Below are positions 38,821 through 50,608 of a DNA stretch of 64,000 bases, piece by piece. The position numbers and the translations under genes were made by a program. Numbering within the stretch: the first letter of the stretch is position 1; each line of letters begins with the position of its first letter. Under the pieces are notes generated by a model. The model was not told the origin of the DNA. It saw nothing but the letters and a program-made list of their open reading frames with translations, and did not search any database. Source of the stretch: Tieghemiomyces parasiticus (Eukaryota > Kickxellomycota > Dimargaritomycetes > Dimargaritales > Dimargaritaceae); the NCBI GenBank assembly GCA_027575765.1, contig JANBPT010000094.1, positions 1 to 64,000 on the forward strand, given 5' to 3'.

Positions 38821-41091
38821 AGATCGAACTAGTGGATATCGACATGACTGTCCACCTTTAGGCCAGCGAGTATACTAGTGGGAGCTACTGTATATATCGC
38901 TGCAAAAAAAAATTATCATGCCTCCTGTGGTAGGAGTAAACCTATGCATAAAGATTACCAGCTGCTAAGCTCAAATTTAGACCAAAGTTGGTGATTTAAG
39001 CGACGACTGATGTTTTATTGAACAGTAACCGGGAGGTCTTTTATACTCTAATCATAGCCAGTATCATTCATAGCGGCTACTCGACTGGACCTAGGAGAGA
39101 TCCCGGATAACAGTACGGGCGGGGCCAGGCGCCGGTAGGATATGTAGAGACGACTAGGTAGCCGTTGAATCAGGAATAATTGTAATAAAGAAAAGGCCCT
39201 AAAGGATAGAAGGCGGCACCACGTTTGGGTAATGAGGGCGATGGAAGGGTGGGGCCACCGTGGAGCTAGAAATATATACCTTCCATTAATCAACTGCTAT
39301 TAGGCGCAGCCACCAAGGCTGGGTGGCACCGCCTGGGATGGCAAAGGCAGTCGGCTGGCCTCACTTGGGATACGGATCAGGAGAAGGGGTTTTAGGCTAC
39401 GACATCGCCATATGAATTAAACACGTTTAGTTCGGGATGAGCGAGATGAAATGAGAGACTATTGCCCATGACTGGTCTTTCCCCGCCTCTCGTTCCCTCA
39501 GTTGTCACGTATAGCGACCGACAGGCCTTCAGTCGCCTCAATAGGCGAGAGCTGAAGAGGAGAGAAGTTTCATGACGGCGAATCCCTCAATCTAAATTTA
39601 CAGGCCCTATTAAATACCCAGGAGGCTAGTATTCCACCTGGTCGGGCTGGCTCACAGTATGTCATTCAAAGGATACTCCGATATACATCAACCTAACCGT
39701 TAATTGATTGGTACGATATTCCAAAGGGGCGGTTCGTCCTCCACCACCTCTGGTTTTCTCCACTCGCCGATCTCGTCCTCATCTGCTTCTCAGCGACAAG
39801 CGGCCAGTTACCTCTCCTCCCCTCTTCACTGTCTATCAATGAGGCAATCCAGGTCTAGGGCACCGGCTTCTCTCTCACCTTCGTTCCACCTCCACCATCC
39901 GCGTTCTGCTGGCGGTGGGCTTGCTTTTCTATCGTCAAGTCCCCTAGCTGTCTCCTCCAACGATTACGTCCATTCAATAAATTAATATGATATTTCGCTT
40001 AACTCGCCCCTTTTCCCTTTCAGCCAATCCCTCAAGTATAGGAGGAGATAGTAAGGTGGTAGCAAATCCAATTTGGCCACAGCTAACGGGATTACCCAAA
40101 GTCACGAAACTTGTACTAGTCCCAGAACCACCAGGCGTGTCTTGGTAAGCGTGGTTGAGGGTAGCTATGTACGGGGAAGGGGGGGAGGATAGGAGAGGAA
40201 TATGGATGACAACGTGCTGATAGGCTCCATTGAGATATACCTTCGATCGTGATTTACCGCTAAGGTCGTGGATGACTCGTACGATCGGGCAATAGTCTAA
40301 CGGCACCTCTTTTTCGCAGCTCCGAATTTGAGGGGGGCGCAGGGCCCCTTTTGCGAAAAGGGGTAGGACGCTTGGAATGACCCAGAAGGGTGGAGGGGTG
40401 CTTGGCAGGTTGTAAATTGAGGTATTCCCCGTTTTTAGATTAATGCATAGAGTGCGGAAATCCAAAGGATTGGGACGAAGTAGTTACAACGTGGGCCACA
40501 CAGTACAAATTCTAAGGAGTAAACCAGGGAGGTCAGTATTAAGCGTTCACACTTTCATCAGAAGCGGGACGAGGACTACACCGATAGTAAACTAGACAAC
40601 TATCCATCGGACAGGGATCCACGGTATACGGCATGAGTCAGGTAAACTCCAGGCGTCCAGCGCGGTAGGGCTGCGCTCCTACTGGTTGGGGCTGACATAC
40701 AGAGGAAGTAATACCACTGGGGTGTATGGTCAATATGGTTAAAGCAAACTGCGCCCTGAGGGTCTTAATAGCCCTAGGTTACATATCACAAGGACTGCAT
40801 TGGTTAGGGAAGGAAATCACGTGGATAATTTTTATTTTCACCTCTACCAGCGGCGGATAGCCGCTAGCGACCAGTATTCGAGGGGTTGACACGCCTACCC
40901 AATGGCATGAGAGGACCAGACAGCAATTCGCTCAGCTTCATGGCAAGACAACTTGTACACATGGACATTGGTTCGTAATTACTAGTGATCAAGGCGAGCC
41001 GCCAACGACTACCTCGGTTCAGTGCTTATTACTAACGCCGGCTTGCCGCCCCCCACAGTCCCAACGATACCACTTCTATACCCGGTTCCTC
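38821..41091. other. Intergenic with dispersed repeat
   Basis: About 2.3 kb with repeat copy 2 at 38980-39245 and a C/T-rich tract at 39730-39990. A 163-codon minus frame at 39974-40465 opens at a TTG, has no internal ATG and no recognised domain. No gene called. Confidence 0.45.
38980..39245 (-). repeat. Dispersed repeat copy 2 (TATAAAAG core)
   Basis: Diverged direct copy of 18830-19090; the shared blocks are listed there. On the minus strand it reads TATAAAAGACCTCCCGGTTA and then CAATAAAACATC, an LTR-like arrangement of TATA box and poly(A) signal. Confidence 0.6.
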
Positions 41092-42963
41092 ATGCCCTCC
41101 CTCCTACGCGTAGTACCGGGCGCCGCTCGGCCCGGGCGGCTCATTTCCCGACTTGCCCCCCTCCGCACCGTCCACCAGTCGGCCGGAAAGCCCGCACCGG
41201 ACACGTCGTCAGCGGCCACCGCCACCGACCGTAAAGCCACTTTGCCACCCCTGGGTCGACTCCCGGACGGCCGCCGCAAACTTGTATTCGACAACCGGGG
41301 GCCTAATTTCCAGGACTTTCTGCGGGCGGCCACGCAGACCGACCCGCATAACCCCGGTACGGACTCGGCCCTCCCAACCACGACTGATGCGGAGGCGCCC
41401 TACCTGATGCCTACGCTGCCGGCCGATCCACGGCAGCTGGGCCAAGGTCGGCGGTTCTTTGTCGAAGTGTACGGCTGTCAGATGAACGTCAACGACACCG
41501 AGGTCCTTATGTCGCTCCTCCAGGCAGCCGGTTACGAGCGCACGCTGGAAGTGGACGATGCTGACATTATCTTCCTCATGACGTGTTCAATCCGTGATAA
41601 TGCCGAGAAGAAGATTTGGAATCGGCTGGCGCATTACAAGTCCTTGAAGGCTCGACGGTCCAACGACCAGCCCCCGCTGGTGGGGGTACTCGGATGCATG
41701 GCCGAGCGGCTCAAGGACAAGCTGCTGGAGGCCGATCGCTTGGTAGACGTTGTGTGCGGGCCCGACGCCTACCGCACCTTGCCGCACCTTCTCAGTTTGG
41801 CGCACCAGTCCATGATGGGCGTAGCCAACGTGCTCTTGTCGGCCGACGAGACCTACGCCGACGTGACACCCGTGCGCCTCCACCCCAACCAGGTTAGCGT
41901 GCACTTATCCGTTATGCGCGGGTGTAACAACATGTGCAGCTTCTGCATTGTCCCGTTTACCCGCGGTATCGAGCGCAGCCGGCCCATCGCCTCCATCGTC
42001 CGCGAGGTCGAACAACTTAGCGCCCAGGGGATCAAGGAGGTCATGCTACTCGGCCAGAACGTCAATTCGTACAGAGATGAGACCGAGTACCACAGCTACG
42101 CAGCCCCGACGTCAGCAGCCCCCGTTGAAGACGGGGCGCTCAGCGCCGCACCGACCGCCCTCAGCCGCGGGTTCAGAACTATCTACAAGACCAAGTACGG
42201 TGGGCTCCGGTTTGCCGAGCTCATGGGGCAAGTCGCGCGTGTGGACCCGGAGATGCGGGTACGGTTCACCTCACCACACCCCAAAGATTTCCCCGACGAC
42301 CTCCTACACCTGATACGGGACCAGCCCAATGTGTGCCGAAACCTCCACCTCCCTTTGCAATCTGGTAGCACGGCCGTCTTGGAGCGGATGCGGCGCGGGT
42401 ATACGCGGGAGGCCTACCTGGCGCTGGTTGACCACGTCCGCGCCCTGATTCCGAATGTCACTCTGAGCACCGATGTGATTGCCGGGTTCTGCGGCGAAAC
42501 CGAGGCCGATCACCGTGATACCGTCGACCTGATGGCCTCGGTGGGCTACGATACGGCCTACATGTTTGGCTACAGCATGCGCGAGCGCACCCATGCCCAC
42601 CGGCGGTTCGCTGACGACGTGCCTGCCGACGTGAAGGCTCGTCGTCTCACCGAGATCATCGAAACCTTCCATACCCACGCCCGGCCGCGCCACCAGACCC
42701 TGGTCGGGCGGTCGCAGTTGGTGCTGGTCGATGGGTACAGTGCGAAGCACGGCTGCTGGCAGGGTCGGACCGACGGAAACCACAAGGCCTTCATCCAAAA
42801 GATCGGGACGCCGGAGTCAGTCGCGACCGGAGCGGTGCCCTTTGAGATTAAGGTTGGGGACTACGTTGAGTTTGTGCCGACTTCTGTGTCCTCGACCGCC
42901 CTGCGTGGCTATGCCCCGGCACCCACTACCCTAGCGGGGTTCACTCAGCGCTATGGTCGATGA
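41092..42963 (+). CDS. CDK5RAP1: CDK5RAP1-type tRNA methylthiotransferase (MiaB family)
   Basis: Radical-SAM enzyme that adds a methylthio group to i6A37 of tRNA, giving ms2i6A, in mitochondria in animals. It is intronless, 623 residues. The N-terminus MPSLLRVVPGAARPGRLISR is Arg-rich without acids, a likely mitochondrial presequence. The UPF0004 domain starts at about 120 (FVEVYGCQMNVNDTEVL, MTCSIRDNAEKKIW, GVLGCMAERLK), supplying the Cys ligands of the second Fe-S cluster. The radical-SAM motif is RGCNNMCSFCIVPFTRG (Cys278, Cys282, Cys285), followed by HLPLQSGSTAVLERMRRGYT and a C-terminal TRAM region. A low-complexity insert at about 343-360 splits the radical-SAM domain, as in other CDK5RAP1 proteins. 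It lacks introns although neighbours have several. Confidence 0.95.
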   Translation: MPSLLRVVPGAARPGRLISRLAPLRTVHQSAGKPAPDTSSAATATDRKATLPPLGRLPDGRRKLVFDNRGPNFQDFLRAATQTDPHNPGTDSALPTTTDAEAPYLMPTLPADPRQLGQGRRFFVEVYGCQMNVNDTEVLMSLLQAAGYERTLEVDDADIIFLMTCSIRDNAEKKIWNRLAHYKSLKARRSNDQPPLVGVLGCMAERLKDKLLEADRLVDVVCGPDAYRTLPHLLSLAHQSMMGVANVLLSADETYADVTPVRLHPNQVSVHLSVMRGCNNMCSFCIVPFTRGIERSRPIASIVREVEQLSAQGIKEVMLLGQNVNSYRDETEYHSYAAPTSAAPVEDGALSAAPTALSRGFRTIYKTKYGGLRFAELMGQVARVDPEMRVRFTSPHPKDFPDDLLHLIRDQPNVCRNLHLPLQSGSTAVLERMRRGYTREAYLALVDHVRALIPNVTLSTDVIAGFCGETEADHRDTVDLMASVGYDTAYMFGYSMRERTHAHRRFADDVPADVKARRLTEIIETFHTHARPRHQTLVGRSQLVLVDGYSAKHGCWQGRTDGNHKAFIQKIGTPESVATGAVPFEIKVGDYVEFVPTSVSSTALRGYAPAPTTLAGFTQRYGR

Positions 42964-43840
42964 TATTCAGTTGGAGCTAGAAATACCTTGCGCCAATTGC
43001 TTATTCATAAATAGTATTGTTCTTAAACTGACGCGATCAAGTTTTCGTCAAAGCGGTAGACCTAGTAGTCAACCTCCTCGAGTGTGAAATGTCGCAGGTT
43101 AACACGCGGAGATGTGTCAGACGCAGTGCGCGGGGCAGCAGATCGGATACAATAACGTACATCCCCCGGCCTAATGGTATCTGCAAAATGGGGAAATGGG
43201 GGGGAGGAGAAGAGCTGACGTGTCGCCCGTGGTCCCCTCCCCCTTCTGGCTACGCTTTATGCAGCCGCGGATCTTTGGTTTTCTTACATGGCGGATATCA
43301 GTAACTGTCGATGTGGTAGGGTGCTCTCTTATATCCCCAGCGGAGTATCGATGGCGGGTGTGTGTGTGTGAAGTAGGAGAGGGTAAGGGGCCCGCATTGC
43401 CGTTCCTCGGCCTCTAGGAGGGTTTCAGAGACCAATCGATCCGATTCAGCTTATCGGGGGCCTCCGGCAGGGTATTCCACTGACGGGTTGACAGTCTGCT
43501 GGCGTCCTATCCCACCTTGCTGACATAGCGACTTCCGTTTTCCAAGCTCCGCAGTTTCGCAAATGACATGGTATTGTTGAATGAAGACCTGCCACCCTAC
43601 CCGACCAGTGCATTAGCCTTCTCTACGCAGCCCTAACCCTTCGCAGCCAACCTTAGATCGGTCACTTGAGCGCAGAACCGTGCCAGCATCGACAGACGGT
43701 GCTACGTTGACCCAGTATACCGATCCCCAGCACCGCTCCTTCAGAACGGCCACCCCCCTCAAGCCCGTTAGCACCACCCACCCGCATTCGGACGGTCCAG
43801 TTGACCAGCCCTTACTCCCTACCTTGGCGAGTCGTGGTTC
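42964..43840. other. Intergenic, no supported gene
   Basis: About 880 bp between the CDK5RAP1 stop and the Hem25 start; the last 200 bp is a C-rich leader. Nothing else recognised. Confidence 0.45.
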
Positions 43841-45503
43841 ATGTCGGCCACCAATGTGCAGAATGTCTCGCCGGCCATTCACTTCATGGCTGGCGGTATT
43901 AGCGGACTGACCAGCTGCATCGTCGTCCAACCTTTCGACCTCATCAAAACCCGTATTCAACAGGACCCCAACCTGTCGCGCGTTTTGAAGCCGGGTAAAG
44001 GGGTGCAGCTCCCAGCACGATCGTAAGCGAGAGTGGAGGGGACGCATACAGGTCAATATCTAGGCGTAGGAACTGCCGCCATCCGGTTGGGCAACGCCTA
44101 GTGCCATTGGAATGATGTTGCTAAATAATCATCGTGACCCCTAACCATCCTTATATCACCCCGTCATTTGCGATCCAACAGGGCCGTAATCACTGTCGCC
44201 CGCGAGGTCATCAAGCACGATGGCATTATCGGACTTTGGCGAGGAGCCTGGCCCACGGTCATTAGGTAAGGCTAGCGTGCCGTCCCTGGCGTATGGGGTC
44301 TCGCTGCTACTCTGGCAGCTGGTGGTGCATACGTTGCCGGCCGCGCAGGGCCTAATCTTCTGGACTTGCCCATCCCATTTTCCTGCACGCAGAAACTCGC
44401 CCGGATCCGCGGCCTACTTTGCCATGCTCAACCAGTTCAAGCAGATTATCGCCAGGGCCGAGGCAAAGCTGGGCGTACACCCAAGCGAACGGGTAGCGGA
44501 GGCCGCCTCCCACGATGAGTCCAAGCCTCAGGGTGCCCAGAAAGTGGTGCTGTCCAACACGGGGAACCTGGTCGCCGGTTCGTCCGCTCGGGCTCTGGTC
44601 GGGTTCTTACTCATGCCCATTACCGTGATCAAAGTGCGCTACGAGGTAAGTACGTTGCGACCACGTGCTGTGTTCCGTTACAGTTGTGCGGTTGCCCGTT
44701 TGGGCCGCCCAGTGGTTTTGGGCGACCGCCGCTACTACCATACTCGCCCGGTACCGTGTAAGCTGACCAAAGGCGTTGGCCCGCCCCATAAGCCCACCCA
44801 CTCACCCATATCCGCTCCCGGCCTTCATTTTCCCACCTTCTGACCATCGACATCACCCATGCGGTACGCAGAGCAACCTGTACAACTACCGGAGCATCTT
44901 CTCCGCCTGTCGTAGCATCATGGCACAGCATGGCATGCGGGGGTTCTTCTCGGGCTACCTCCCCACGCTGATGCGGGACGCACCCTACGCGGGCCTGTAC
45001 ATCGCCATCTACGAGCAATTTAAGTTGCAGCTTCCCATTGCCCTCGAAAGCGGCCTGAACGTGCACCTACCGGTCCCAGTTACGGGGATGGCAGCTGGAA
45101 TGCTGGCCGGTGTTACCGCCACCATGCTTACCCAACCTTTCGACATGGTTAAGACGCGGATGCAGCTCCGGCCCGAGCACTACGGCACGACCTTACGCGC
45201 CTTTCAGGTGGTATTCAAGGTAAGATTCTACGATTGATATCAAATGAAAGTACTGGCAAGGTGGCTTTTCCAACAGAAGGAGCCCCTCGTATAGAGGTAC
45301 TCACCCGGGATACCCTGCCCCGTCTTTGCCTCCACCGTGCCCACATTGAACCTCTGCAACAGGAGGACGGCCTGTTGGGCTTCTTCCGTGGCGCAGCCCT
45401 GCGCGTACTGCGCAAATCGGTCAGCACCTCAATATCCTGGACGGTATACGAGGAGATCATCCGCCGTAGCATGCTCAGCCCGCCCGAGAGTAGGCGGACG
45501 TAG
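43841..45503 (+). CDS. HEM25: Mitochondrial glycine carrier Hem25 (SLC25A38)
   Basis: Inner-membrane carrier that imports glycine for haem synthesis. Five exons, 43841-44022, 44182-44265, 44393-44645, 44872-45219 and 45363-45503, join in phase to 335 residues. The three carrier repeats carry QPFDLIKTRIQ, MPITVIKVRYE and TQPFDMVKTRMQ. The second repeat lacks the acidic residue, a known SLC25A38 feature. Other family marks: GLWRGAWPTVIR, FFSGYLPTLMRDAPYAGLY, and the end LRVLRKSVSTSISWTVYEE. The loop between repeats 1 and 2 is longer than usual. It faces uS10m (-) with under 300 bp between stops. Confidence 0.95.
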
Positions 45504-45781
45504 GCCTCTTTGGGACGCTTCTTCCCAACGGAATGCAAAGGCGCCACCAGGCCACAGAGTGTTTGCCAAGGACCCGATCTAGCCGACACAAAAAATAGGA
45601 GCCGCCATATACCAAAACTTATATAAATTTGGATATCTAAATCCCGTCTAGGAGCCAGGAAGGCCAGGTATAGCCGTGGGGAATACATTTTCTATATTGA
45701 CGCAATGTATCCCATGTGGGGGAGGGGAGGAACGCAACTGGGCCACGGCAATTCGATCAGCCCGCGCTGGACCTGTATTGT

Positions 45782-46737
45782 TTACTTGCGCTTGGTCGGG
45801 GCGGCCTTGGTCGATGGCTCCTTCACGGCCTTCGGTGCTTGGGGCGCAGCCGGAACCGGGGGCACAGCATCGGGACGGACGCTCCGGATAATCTCACGGG
45901 CCACCTGGTCGATATCGCTCGTTGGATTCTTGCGCATTTGGGCTACAAGCTGTTCAGCGATGGCGCGGACGTCGCGCGGGGAGGCCTGCTGGAGAGGGTT
46001 GGCCTGGGCTGCCTTACTCTTGGGGTCGGTCAGGGCGTGCTGTAGCGCCTGGGCATCCCGCTTGATTGCAGCGGCCTTCACCTCCTCGGCCTCCCGCGAG
46101 GCGTCCTGGAGGGTCTGGTACTCAAACTGGTGGGTACGCATACTTACGCCGGCCGGCATATTGTCTTCGATGTAGGCCAGGAACGCCCGGAGAGTGTCAG
46201 GGTGAGTGTCCTTGATCTGGAGCATTCGCTTGACGCGGAGGCGGGCAAAGTTCTCCTGGGCGCCCTTGTGGACGAAAGGAGACTTGTTGACCGTCCACCG
46301 CTGAACATGCGTGGGTAGTCCGATCGTGCCTGAACACGGGATGCGCATCACCTCGGCTACCTTGCGCAGAAAGTCCAAGTAGAACTCGACACGGTGATCT
46401 GAGAAGGACTCAAAGTGCAGATTGCAGGCTACGATGTTGTCCGTAGATGCGACCTTGCGGGCGGCTGAACAAACCAAAAAAAAGATATCAAGCAGGCAGG
46501 GGTGGGACCGAGGTTAAGGTATATGGTTGGGCTGAGGAGGTGGCATCGGGCACGCCGGCCTTCCAGGCGCTACATGTAATGCGCCGTAGAGGTCCAAGAT
46601 CAGTTCGCCTAAAACTTACGGTTCAGCATCCGACTGGGCGGCCGCCGCTCGCGGGTTTCCGGCTCCTTGGGCTTGTTGAGTCTCAACACGCGGTCCATGG
46701 CCTGCATAATGGATTGGCTGCAGATGGAAGGCGCCAT
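45782..46737 (-). CDS. RSM10: Mitochondrial ribosomal protein uS10m
   Basis: Small-subunit mitoribosome protein of the S10 family. Two exons, 46737-46620 and 46464-45782, join in phase to 266 residues. The S10 fold is clear: IVACNLHFESFSDHRVEFYL, GLPTHVQRWTVNKSPFVHK, then QENFARLRVKRMLQIKD and THPDTLRAFLAYIEDN. The N-terminus MAPSICSQSIMQAMDRVLRL could act as a presequence. After the S10 domain comes an Ala/Gln/Lys-rich C-terminal extension of about 110 residues ending in a Pro/Ala/Lys tail, longer than usual for the family. The start is the first ATG after an in-frame TGA; internal Met codons at 11 and 14 are alternatives. Confidence 0.92.
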
Positions 46738-49036
46738 TCACAAGAAAAATTATCGGGGCGTTCAGGGTTGGTTAGCTACCAGCGCTTCGTGTGAACTCGA
46801 GGCCATGGCATTGGCCTATTTAAAAGTGCCTGAGCTGGTACGGTTGATTGGATCCAGAGGGGGGGGGGTTCCTCTCTCGGATGGCAGAAGCTTACCTTCC
46901 GGTATGGTAGGTGCGGGCCGTGGTCAGACCGGCAACAGCGGAGGCTCGGACGACATTGACCTGGTTATTTAGCAGAAAAAGCAGGTGAAGTAAGTTTGGT
47001 TGGCCTAGACGATAGGGCTTAGGTCGGCTGCTTTGAAAATCACGTCGGACTGGGCTGTACGAAGTCAACACCTCTGCGATACTCGGAGTGGCCGAGATGA
47101 GTCCCGGATAGATTCGCTTACCGCTTGGGTGGCGCCCAACCGAGCAGGTAGTCGGAGAGCGGCGGAAGAGCAGGCCAGGACCATATCGGTGACGGTTGCA
47201 ATCTCAGGGTATGAAACGGCTAGGTGGTTTGACAAGAAATGGCTGACGACGGGAAATCCAATATGACTAGCAACAGGGGAAACGAGGATTGGTTAAGAGG
47301 CCGGCAGGTGGGTTCACCTGGCATGAATAGGGATGCCCTGATCACTTTGCTTGAACCTCATGTGATCGGCCCGATCGAGAGCGACTCGCCTGGTCACAGC
47401 CTTCAAGACCTGGCCGGTCCACACATCACTCAATCACCGGGGCCCAAATAAAATCACGTGATATTCCATCTCAGCAGCTACCGTCATCCCCCAACATTAT
47501 AGGCCCCAACCCACATGTCAGCATATGGCTGAGGCAGGAGGTCTTCAATGGGATCATTTCAGATGGTAAGCGCCTCCACAAGACCCCTACGCCGGGGTGG
47601 TAAATATTGTTTCTCGCTTGGGTATTGTGTATGGCTGATACACGGAACAGTCGAACCTGGAAATATGTCCGTGTTGTCGGCATTTGGTTTGGAAGGGAGC
47701 GCTGGTCAGGCTGACCGTAGCTGCCCTACATCGTCTATATCTGCAGTGACAAATTTACGGAACCACCTGGATAACCCAATCATTGTACTGGACGTCGTGA
47801 GGCTACCATTCCGGCGAGATAGTACTTACTGGTTCAGCAAGGCCAGGTTTGAGGCGAGAGGTAGCTACGTAGGCTCCCTCTTGGCATGCTCGCCCCTGAT
47901 GTATCCCTCTTAACTTGATCCTCGCTGACATCGTCATAAAATAATTGGCCTATTTTACGCCTTGACACTCATACTGACAGCCGTCTATCCACTTTGCTGC
48001 GTTTAACAGCGATATTCAAGCGGCGTGAGGTCACCTGTAAGGCTCTGTGCTGAAACATAGCTGCAAAATCTAGCCGACTGCGATATAGTTAGCCGTCGGA
48101 AGCTACCTCTTATCCGAGTAGGAGGCTCGAATTAAAGCTTACAGCTTCATTAATCAAAGAACACTGGAAGCCAAATTATCTTTCGGCAAGGCAGGTAGCG
48201 GACATAGGCGACTAGGGAAAATGCTAGGGACAAGCAAAGGCCTGGGCTGGGGGATACTACCTTGATTGGCAGTTATTTGTACCAATATCGCAGTGGACGC
48301 ACCACCTCTTCACCTCTCATTTACCTCCTGCACTTCTAATCGAGGGAGCGCGCCCGGTTCTCAGAAATAGGTATTGACCAAAAGGCGGTAACGAAAAGTT
48401 AGCGGGTCCGGTTTATTGACGGAAACAGACGGACAGCCTTCGATACGAATTGTGCGGCGTGTCTGCCCAATTTTCGAGGCCCAATGTCTTCCAGCAACCT
48501 AGACTTTACCAAAACATTTATTGGTGGGGGCCAGCATCTACCGAGTATCAAGAAAAGTGTCGCGTCGTGGTCATGCCACTTTACTCACCCGACGGCCACG
48601 CATCCCTTGCCTCTCAAGTGCCTCTCCCCCAGGTGCTGCAGGTGTATAAAGGCAGGTGCTCTCTGCACTACGTCGTAAACCACACACTAATTTATTGGCA
48701 TCATTTCGCTGATCGTGGTGGACAGTCACTACTATCTAATTCATATTTCGTATCGCACAACTGCTGTACAATTTCTTGCCCATAATATAGCTTTGATAAT
48801 TTAAGTGACCACTCGCCCAACTTCTGACACTCTGGCCATTTCTGTGCCCAATCCAAGGCCTCTAAATACCAACTTATAGTTCCTATTGTATTGTTAGGGC
48901 GCTTAAGCCGTTGTCCTTCCCGTGCTGCTATTCAACACTTCTGTTCTCTTTCTTTTATCCCGTCAATTGTTCACCACTGCCGTCTATTTCTGATCTTCCG
49001 ACCCTGTAACTTTCCCTGGCCGTCCTTATCCTCACC
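46738..49036. other. Intergenic, no supported gene
   Basis: About 2.3 kb. Holds the uS10m promoter at the left and, at 48890-49036, a strongly C/T-rich leader for the next gene. The short frames between have non-ATG starts and no domains. Confidence 0.45.
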
Positions 49037-50440
49037 ATGGTGACGGCCTACTTCGTCCTGATGCCCACCAATGCCATGTTCAGCCTAGCCAAGTCACGTT
49101 ATTTCGCACTGCAGCTCCTTACTGCCTTGATGGCCAGCGTCGGATACATGTTCAGCGTTCTCGTTTGTACCGACCAGAGTTATAATGCCCACAAAGGACT
49201 CGGGTTTTTCATGGTGCATACCTTGGCGCTGCAACTTGCCTGCGGGCTTTTTAAGATTGTGTGCCTCGGCAACCGTGGCACCGTTGAGGCTGCCGAAACC
49301 GGTGACCCACGGTCATCCTTGATCGTACCGGAGGCTACAATTCTGGCACGCGCAGTGATCGGTTGGCTACCTACAGGACGCGGATGTGTGGACTTATCAG
49401 TAGACTACTGATCGCCGAGGCTGGGGATCTGCAGGGTCGTATGGCTCTCCACTGAGGTATTGCCGGGTACCCTTGCCACTCTAGAATTTTACTACGCCCC
49501 TCAGACGGGTCGGCGTGCAGCCCATTTCATCAAAATTTCATTTTTAGTTGTTTTTTTGGCGTGATCCAGATTCTCCTCCTCCGCCGGGGCACCGCGTGGC
49601 TCACCTAACGCGACCGGCCCATCGAGCACCCTGAAGATCTCTTCTCCTTACTTTTTTGGGACTGTTACCGTCCTCCACGAGCACAATATCGGGGCTCCAT
49701 GGGGCCACCGGGACCTGGGGCACTTTTCCATCGGCATCGTCTTCCTATTCGGCGGGGCTGGGTCAGTATTCGTAACCCGATTCAATTTGCTGGGTCCGCG
49801 GGCCCGATCGCCCTTCGCTGCGCTTGTCTTTTTGTTCGTCGGTATGTCCATGGGGTTCCACGACCAGCACACGCACATCTCATTGGACGTCCATGGGCTG
49901 TTCGATACCGCCTTGGGGATCACGGCCGTGTGCCACATAATTGAAATTGTGATCTTATCCAACGACCCCACCGCCACTCTATCCACCATGCATCCGTTTA
50001 TGTTAGTCAAAGGGTTCTTTGCGACGCTGGCCGGGTATCTACTCATGGCCTCCACCAATGAGCAGACCAGCTGCCTGATGGACCGCCATCTTGACGTCGA
50101 TAGTTACGGCATGATGCTCATGCCATTCGCGTTTTTGGCTCATGCATTCTCCCTGGCCATGGTGGCGCTGTATGAGACCGTCCACTATACGACTTCCCCG
50201 GTCTCTGCAGACGTAGAGGTCGGTCTGGAATCTTCCGAATTCCCCGATTACGAGTGCCGAATCAGTGAGTCGAGCTGCCCACGTGGAAAGGGCTACCGAC
50301 CGGTGAGTCTGCGCGCTGCTTCTGACGAGGGCTCCCCGCCAGCGATCACACCGTACTGTTTGAAATCCGCTCTGATGGGTAAGGGCCGATATCACCGCTC
50401 ATTGACTGAGGAGGGCTATGGGGACTTAATGGTCGCTTAA
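49037..50440 (+). CDS. Multi-pass membrane protein, DUF2427 / TMEM45-like
   Basis: Tentative three-exon model, 49037-49301, 49435-49456 (22-nt microexon) and 49570-50440, all in phase, 385 residues. Exon 1 matches the cytochrome-b561-like DUF2427 pattern (VLMPTNAMFSLAKSR, then two membrane helices and NAHKGLGFFMVHTLALQLACG). Exon 3 resembles DUF716/TMEM45: HEHNIGAPWGHRDLGHFSIG, LVFLFVGMSMGFHDQHTHIS with HISLDVHGLFDTALG, and helices ending MVALYETVH. About seven membrane helices and several His that could be haem or metal ligands, followed by a hydrophilic tail. The start is fixed by CACCATGG after a C/T-rich leader. Function unknown; the DUF2427 N-terminus is shorter than usual and lacks the first His. 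Confidence 0.65.
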
Positions 50441-50608
50441 ATTATTACCGAGCAATACAGTACACAATGAGGCAAACCTATCCCATCTCCTCTCACTACT
50501 GGATGCGCGGCTGGAAGCTAGGCAGAACCTTCACAGTTGGCTCGAATGACCCAGCTTTATCAGATTTATACACTTTATTAGAAACTATGTGGATGGGGCT
50601 GAGTTGGC

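Noticed and set aside
39974..40465. 163-codon minus-strand open frame
   Set aside because: Non-ATG start, no internal Met, no domain and mixed low-complexity; treated as chance.
44023..44056. Earlier donor GTAAAG inside Hem25 exon 1
   Set aside because: It breaks phase with exon 2; the GTAAGC at 44023 keeps frame and has the better consensus.
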